NCBI GenBank assembly: GCA_900761995.1 | Contig: CAAFEY010000179.1 | Coordinates: forward strand, 1-33,157 | Length of the DNA: 33,157 bases | Reading direction: 5' to 3' | Source of the DNA: an uncultured Collinsella sp. | Lineage (GTDB): Bacteria; Actinomycetota; Coriobacteriia; Coriobacteriales; Coriobacteriaceae | Part shown: piece after piece, positions 30,315 to 33,157 of the stretch | How positions within the stretch are numbered: the stretch's first letter is position 1 | How the letters are laid out: every line of letters begins with the position of its first letter | Notes under the pieces: model-generated | What the model saw: the letters and a program-made list of their open reading frames with translations, nothing else | What the model was told of the DNA's origin: nothing | Databases searched by the model: none | Position numbers and translations under genes: made by a program

Positions 30315-32315
30315 CATGTGGCCGAAAAAGGCGGCGTCTGCTGCTCGCCAGGGGCGGAAGGTGGAGGGATCGACCTTTACGTGCGCCGCGGCGGGTACGT
30401 CGGACCATTTGACCGTGTAACCGGCGCCGTGAGAGCAAAAGACCGAATCAGGCGTGTTAGGCAGATCGGCCTCGGGCTCATAGGCGGCAGTCTCGATTAC
30501 ACGCTCGGCATCATGGCAAGCCGCATAACCGGCGAACTCCAGGTACAGATGACCGCGGCCGCTTGTGTAGGCAGCTACCTCCAGGGCATAGTCCTGCACC
30601 TCGGATGCCGGCACGCGACCCACAAGCTTCGCCCGGTCCCCCGCCATCGTCGGCGACTCGTACTCGGCACCCATGCGCGTGGCATCTGAAAGCGCCCGGC
30701 CCACGCACTCCCCCGGCACCTCGAGCTCAAAGCGATACCACGGCTCCAGCAGCACCGCCGCGCCGGCCTCACGCGCCTGCATCAAACCCTGGCGAATCGC
30801 GCGGTACGTGGCCTGGCGAAAGTCGCCGCCCTCGGTGTGTTTGGCATGCGCACGGCCACCTGTGAGCGTAATGCGTACATCGGTGATGGGCGAGCCGGTC
30901 AGCACGCCCAGGTGATCGCGCTCCATTGCGTTAGTAAGTGCCAGACGCTGCCAGTTAAGATCGAGCTCGTCGGTCGAGGTCACGGTGCCAAACTGCACGC
31001 CCGAACCCGCTGGCAACGGCTCCAGGCTCAGATGCACCTCGGCATAATGGCGCAGTGGCTCAAAGTGCCCCACGCCCTCGACCGGCTGCGAAATAGTCTC
31101 CTTATAGAGAATGCCGCCAGACTCAAAATCAATCGAAAGGCCAAAGCGATCTGCCAACACCCGCTGCACGACCTCGAGCTGCACGGCGCCCATCAGCTGC
31201 AGGTGAATCTGCTCCAGATGCGTATTCCAGCTTACGCCGAGCATGGGATCTTCGTCCGCCAACTCAGTCAGCGCTTTGAACACCGCATGGACATCGTGTT
31301 CGCCCGGAAGCACCGTATAGGTGAGGACCGGCGCAATGACAGGTGCATCGCCCGCAGGCTCCGCGCCCAGGGCGTCCCCCGGGCGAACGTGCGCAAGACC
31401 CGTCACGGCACAAATACCGCCAGCGGCAACTTCTTGGGCAAGCTCATACTTTTCGCCGTTATAGATGCGCACCTGATCGACCTTCTGTTCCCATGCCTCG
31501 GCACCGGAACGTCCGTTAATCGTCTGTTTTGCGCGCAGCGTGCCGCCGGTCACTTTAACCCAAGCCAAGCGCTCACCGCGATCCCCGCGGCTGATACGAT
31601 AGACGCGCGCGGCAAACTCCGGGTACCATGCCTGTTCGCGCATCAGCACACATATGCCATCCAGCAGCTCGTCCACGCCTTGGTCCTTGAGCGCCGAGCC
31701 GGCAAAACAGGGAAAGAGCTTGCGCTCGGCAACCATGCGTGACAGCGTTGCGACAGAAAGCTCACCCGCCTCAAGAAACTCCTCGAGCGCTTCTTCGTCT
31801 AACGCGGCAGCGTCCTCCTGAACGGCCCCGCCCGCCAGCAGCTCGCCGGCATCCAGACAGCCTTCGGAAAGACGCTGCCCAAGCTGGGCCAGCAACGCAT
31901 CGCGACCAGGGTTCTCAAGATCGATCTTGTTGATAAAAATGAACGTAGGTATGTCATAGCGCGCAAGCAGGCGCCACAGGGTTTCGGTATGCCCCTGCAC
32001 GCCGTCGTTGGCGCCCACAACCAAAATCGCGTAGTCGAGTGCGCGCAGCGTGCGCTCCGCCTCGGCAGAAAAATCGACATGTCCCGGCGCATCCACGAAC
32101 ATGACGTGAGTATCGCCATGGTCGAGCACAGCCTGCGACGAGAAGATCGTAATACCGCGCTCGCGCTCAATCTCGTTCGTATCCAGATGCGAATCGCCAT
32201 TGTCCACGCGGCCGCGCTTGCGAATGCGGCCCGCGTTGAATAGCATGGCCTCGGCCAACGTGGTCTTGCCGGCATCGACATGCGCCAAGATTCCAACGAC
32301 CGCTTGCTTCGACAT
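30306..32315 (-). CDS. Tet(M)-like ribosomal-protection GTPase (EF-G family)
   Basis: 669 aa. G1 is AHVDAGKT (11-18), the switch-1 region RGITIFSSQA, G3 DAPGHVDF (75-82) and G4 NKID (129-132). The later EF-G-like domains include ETISQPVEGVGHFEPLRHYA (start of domain III/IV), HTEGGDFRQATYRAIRQGL and VPASEVQDYALEVAAYTSGR. It is closest in layout to the Tet(M)/Tet(O)/OtrA group (about 640 aa), which removes tetracycline from the ribosome, but is divergent, so resistance is not assured; a housekeeping ribosome-rescue role is possible. ATG 32315 follows AGAGGAGAG. The final codons and stop lie inside the dispersed repeat. Confidence 0.82.
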   Translation of the reverse strand: MSKQAVVGILAHVDAGKTTLAEAMLFNAGRIRKRGRVDNGDSHLDTNEIERERGITIFSSQAVLDHGDTHVMFVDAPGHVDFSAEAERTLRALDYAILVVGANDGVQGHTETLWRLLARYDIPTFIFINKIDLENPGRDALLAQLGQRLSEGCLDAGELLAGGAVQEDAAALDEEALEEFLEAGELSVATLSRMVAERKLFPCFAGSALKDQGVDELLDGICVLMREQAWYPEFAARVYRISRGDRGERLAWVKVTGGTLRAKQTINGRSGAEAWEQKVDQVRIYNGEKYELAQEVAAGGICAVTGLAHVRPGDALGAEPAGDAPVIAPVLTYTVLPGEHDVHAVFKALTELADEDPMLGVSWNTHLEQIHLQLMGAVQLEVVQRVLADRFGLSIDFESGGILYKETISQPVEGVGHFEPLRHYAEVHLSLEPLPAGSGVQFGTVTSTDELDLNWQRLALTNAMERDHLGVLTGSPITDVRITLTGGRAHAKHTEGGDFRQATYRAIRQGLMQAREAGAAVLLEPWYRFELEVPGECVGRALSDATRMGAEYESPTMAGDRAKLVGRVPASEVQDYALEVAAYTSGRGHLYLEFAGYAACHDAERVIETAAYEPEADLPNTPDSVFCSHGAGYTVKWSDVPAAAHVKVDPSTFRPWRAADAAFFGHMCH

Positions 32316-32502
32316 GGCTCTCCTCTTATTGCAAGCCCATCGCACGCGGCAACGGGCGTCCTCATTCCACACTGGATGATACAATTTACGGGCCGGCGGG
32401 CGAAGCGGGCCCTATCCCCCGACCGAGCTCATCGCCCTGCGTTGCCGCGCGGCGATTTTCGTAGGTTCGCGCCTTGCGAAAGCCGGCTTGCAAAACAGTC
32501 AG

Positions 32503-32540
32503 CGAACGAAAATGGCCCCACCCGGGGCCATTTTCGTTCG
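32503..32540 (-). terminator. Terminator of the GNAT gene
   Basis: A 17-bp perfect stem, CGAACGAAAATGGCCCC and its complement, with a 4-nt loop. The descending arm contains ATTTTCGTT. It lies 28 bp past the GNAT stop; 32316-32502 otherwise shows only the leader of the Tet(M)-like gene. Confidence 0.8.
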
Positions 32541-32568
32541 TGCAAATTGTTGACACGCGTCCCCGCTC

Positions 32569-33057
32569 TTATGCCTCACGCAGCCAGTCAAACGCCACGC
32601 GCGGGGTGCCGTCGGACACATACACGATGCCGGCGCGCTCAAACCCCGCCTTAATACTCGCACCCTGCATGGGCAGGTTATCCTGATGCGTGTCGATACG
32701 CAGGTGATCGGCACGCTCTTTGGCAAAGGCAAACATCGCGGCCGCGATACCGTGCGCGGTGCCGTCGGACGCCACACGGTGCAGCACGGCGTACGGAGTG
32801 TCGCTGCGCCATTGCCCGTCCTCAATTACGTCATAGCACTCGTCCGGGCCCGGTAAAAAGGCAAACGTCGCCACCACGCGGCCGTCGACTTCACACACAT
32901 AGCTGCCACCGGCGGCGATATCGGCAGCCAGCTGCTCGGCAGAAGGCGTGCCCTCGGGCCACTGCGTGGCGTTGCCATGCGCGCGCATAAAGGCGCGGGC
33001 CGTGTCATAGATAGCCATGACGGCGGGAATGTCGGTATCGAGGGTTTTTCTGATCAT
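32569..33057 (-). CDS. GNAT-family N-acetyltransferase
   Basis: 162 aa. The GNAT fold is recognisable: N-terminal IRKTLDTDIPAVMAIYDTAR, central strand YVCEVDGRVVATFAFLPG, acetyl-CoA-binding region LHRVASDGTAHGIAAAMFAF (the Q/RxxGxG/A loop is degenerate, SDGTAHG), and LRIDTHQDNLPMQGASIKAGFERAG near the C-terminus, where the late Asn is typical. It transfers an acetyl group from acetyl-CoA to an unknown amine substrate. ATG 33057 has GAGG about ten bases upstream; an adjacent GTG at 33060 is possible. Monocistronic. Confidence 0.88.
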   Translation of the reverse strand: MIRKTLDTDIPAVMAIYDTARAFMRAHGNATQWPEGTPSAEQLAADIAAGGSYVCEVDGRVVATFAFLPGPDECYDVIEDGQWRSDTPYAVLHRVASDGTAHGIAAAMFAFAKERADHLRIDTHQDNLPMQGASIKAGFERAGIVYVSDGTPRVAFDWLREA

Positions 33058-33079
33058 CACGCGGCGACCTCACGTTTAT

Positions 33080-33109
33080 TGGTATCACTTTGATTGGGCA
33101 ATGATACCA
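33080..33109. promoter_or_regulatory. Inverted repeat upstream of the GNAT gene
   Basis: TGGTATCA-N14-TGATACCA, 8-bp arms, in the divergent region between the GNAT start and a possible gene beginning at 33135. Possibly an operator. Confidence 0.4.
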
Positions 33110-33134
33110 GCGTTTGGAGAGGGGCACGAAGCAG

Positions 33135-33157
33135 ATGGGGAGCAAAAAGCGAGCCGC
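33135..33157 (+). CDS. Possible 5' end of a rightward gene (runs off the window)
   Basis: ATG at 33135 is preceded by GGAGAGGGG about ten bases upstream and opens MGSKKRA in basic codons before the window ends. Only seven codons are visible, so this is a weak call based on the binding site and divergent position. Confidence 0.3.

Overview
The window looks like a chromosomal segment of a human-gut member of the Coriobacteriia, most likely Collinsella. This is inferred from the GC-rich coding sequence, AGGAGG-type ribosome binding sites, frequent GTG starts, an LAxTG-type sortase signal, a choloylglycine (bile salt) hydrolase, and the style of the intergenic GGGACAGG/GGGACnGTCCC hairpins. No search was run, so the genus is an inference.

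Layout. 1-2.2 kb: 5' end of an Xre-type regulator with palindromic operator sites, then a LysR regulator divergent from an EamA/DMT exporter. 2.3-4.6 kb: Kup potassium transporter. 4.6-7.7 kb: bile salt hydrolase, a deformylase-like protein that has lost its catalytic Glu, and an AzgA-type purine permease. 7.9-9.6 kb: a secreted beta-helix surface protein whose LAATG anchor is in another frame. 9.8-15.1 kb: a small esterase, a UraA-type uracil permease, a MetE-like methyltransferase, a LysR regulator and a Cof-type HAD phosphatase. 15.15-17.4 kb: a long inverted repeat, then a TPP riboswitch and attenuator ahead of a thiamine salvage operon (thiM, thiamine-binding protein, thiE). 17.4-21.4 kb: patatin-like phospholipase, an iron-sulfur-flavoprotein-like oxidoreductase, an ArsC-like protein without its Cys, a COG0523 GTPase and a TrmL-type methyltransferase.

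21.4-30.3 kb is the accessory part. Two inverted copies of a roughly 100-bp repeat bound it, at the 3' ends of trmL and of a Tet(M)-like GTPase gene. Inside are a three-gene operon of poorly described envelope-type proteins (an unknown, a DUF4230 protein, a lipoprotein with an FxLYD-like domain), a Pin/resolvase-type serine recombinase, and two paralogous AAA+ ATPases with C-terminal winged-helix-like regions that flank a UvrA2-type ABC ATPase. ATPase 2 overlaps or abuts uvrA2 in the same direction. Each ATPase gene is preceded by its own direct repeats with an exact 20-bp period. This ATPase/UvrA2 module is the best candidate for an undescribed system. 30.3-33.1 kb: a Tet(M)-like ribosomal-protection GTPase, a GNAT acetyltransferase, and possibly the first codons of a further gene.

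Most gene ends carry strong hairpin terminators. Several belong to dispersed repeat families, and one pair shows compensatory base changes. I saw no tRNA, rRNA, CRISPR array or intact insertion sequence.
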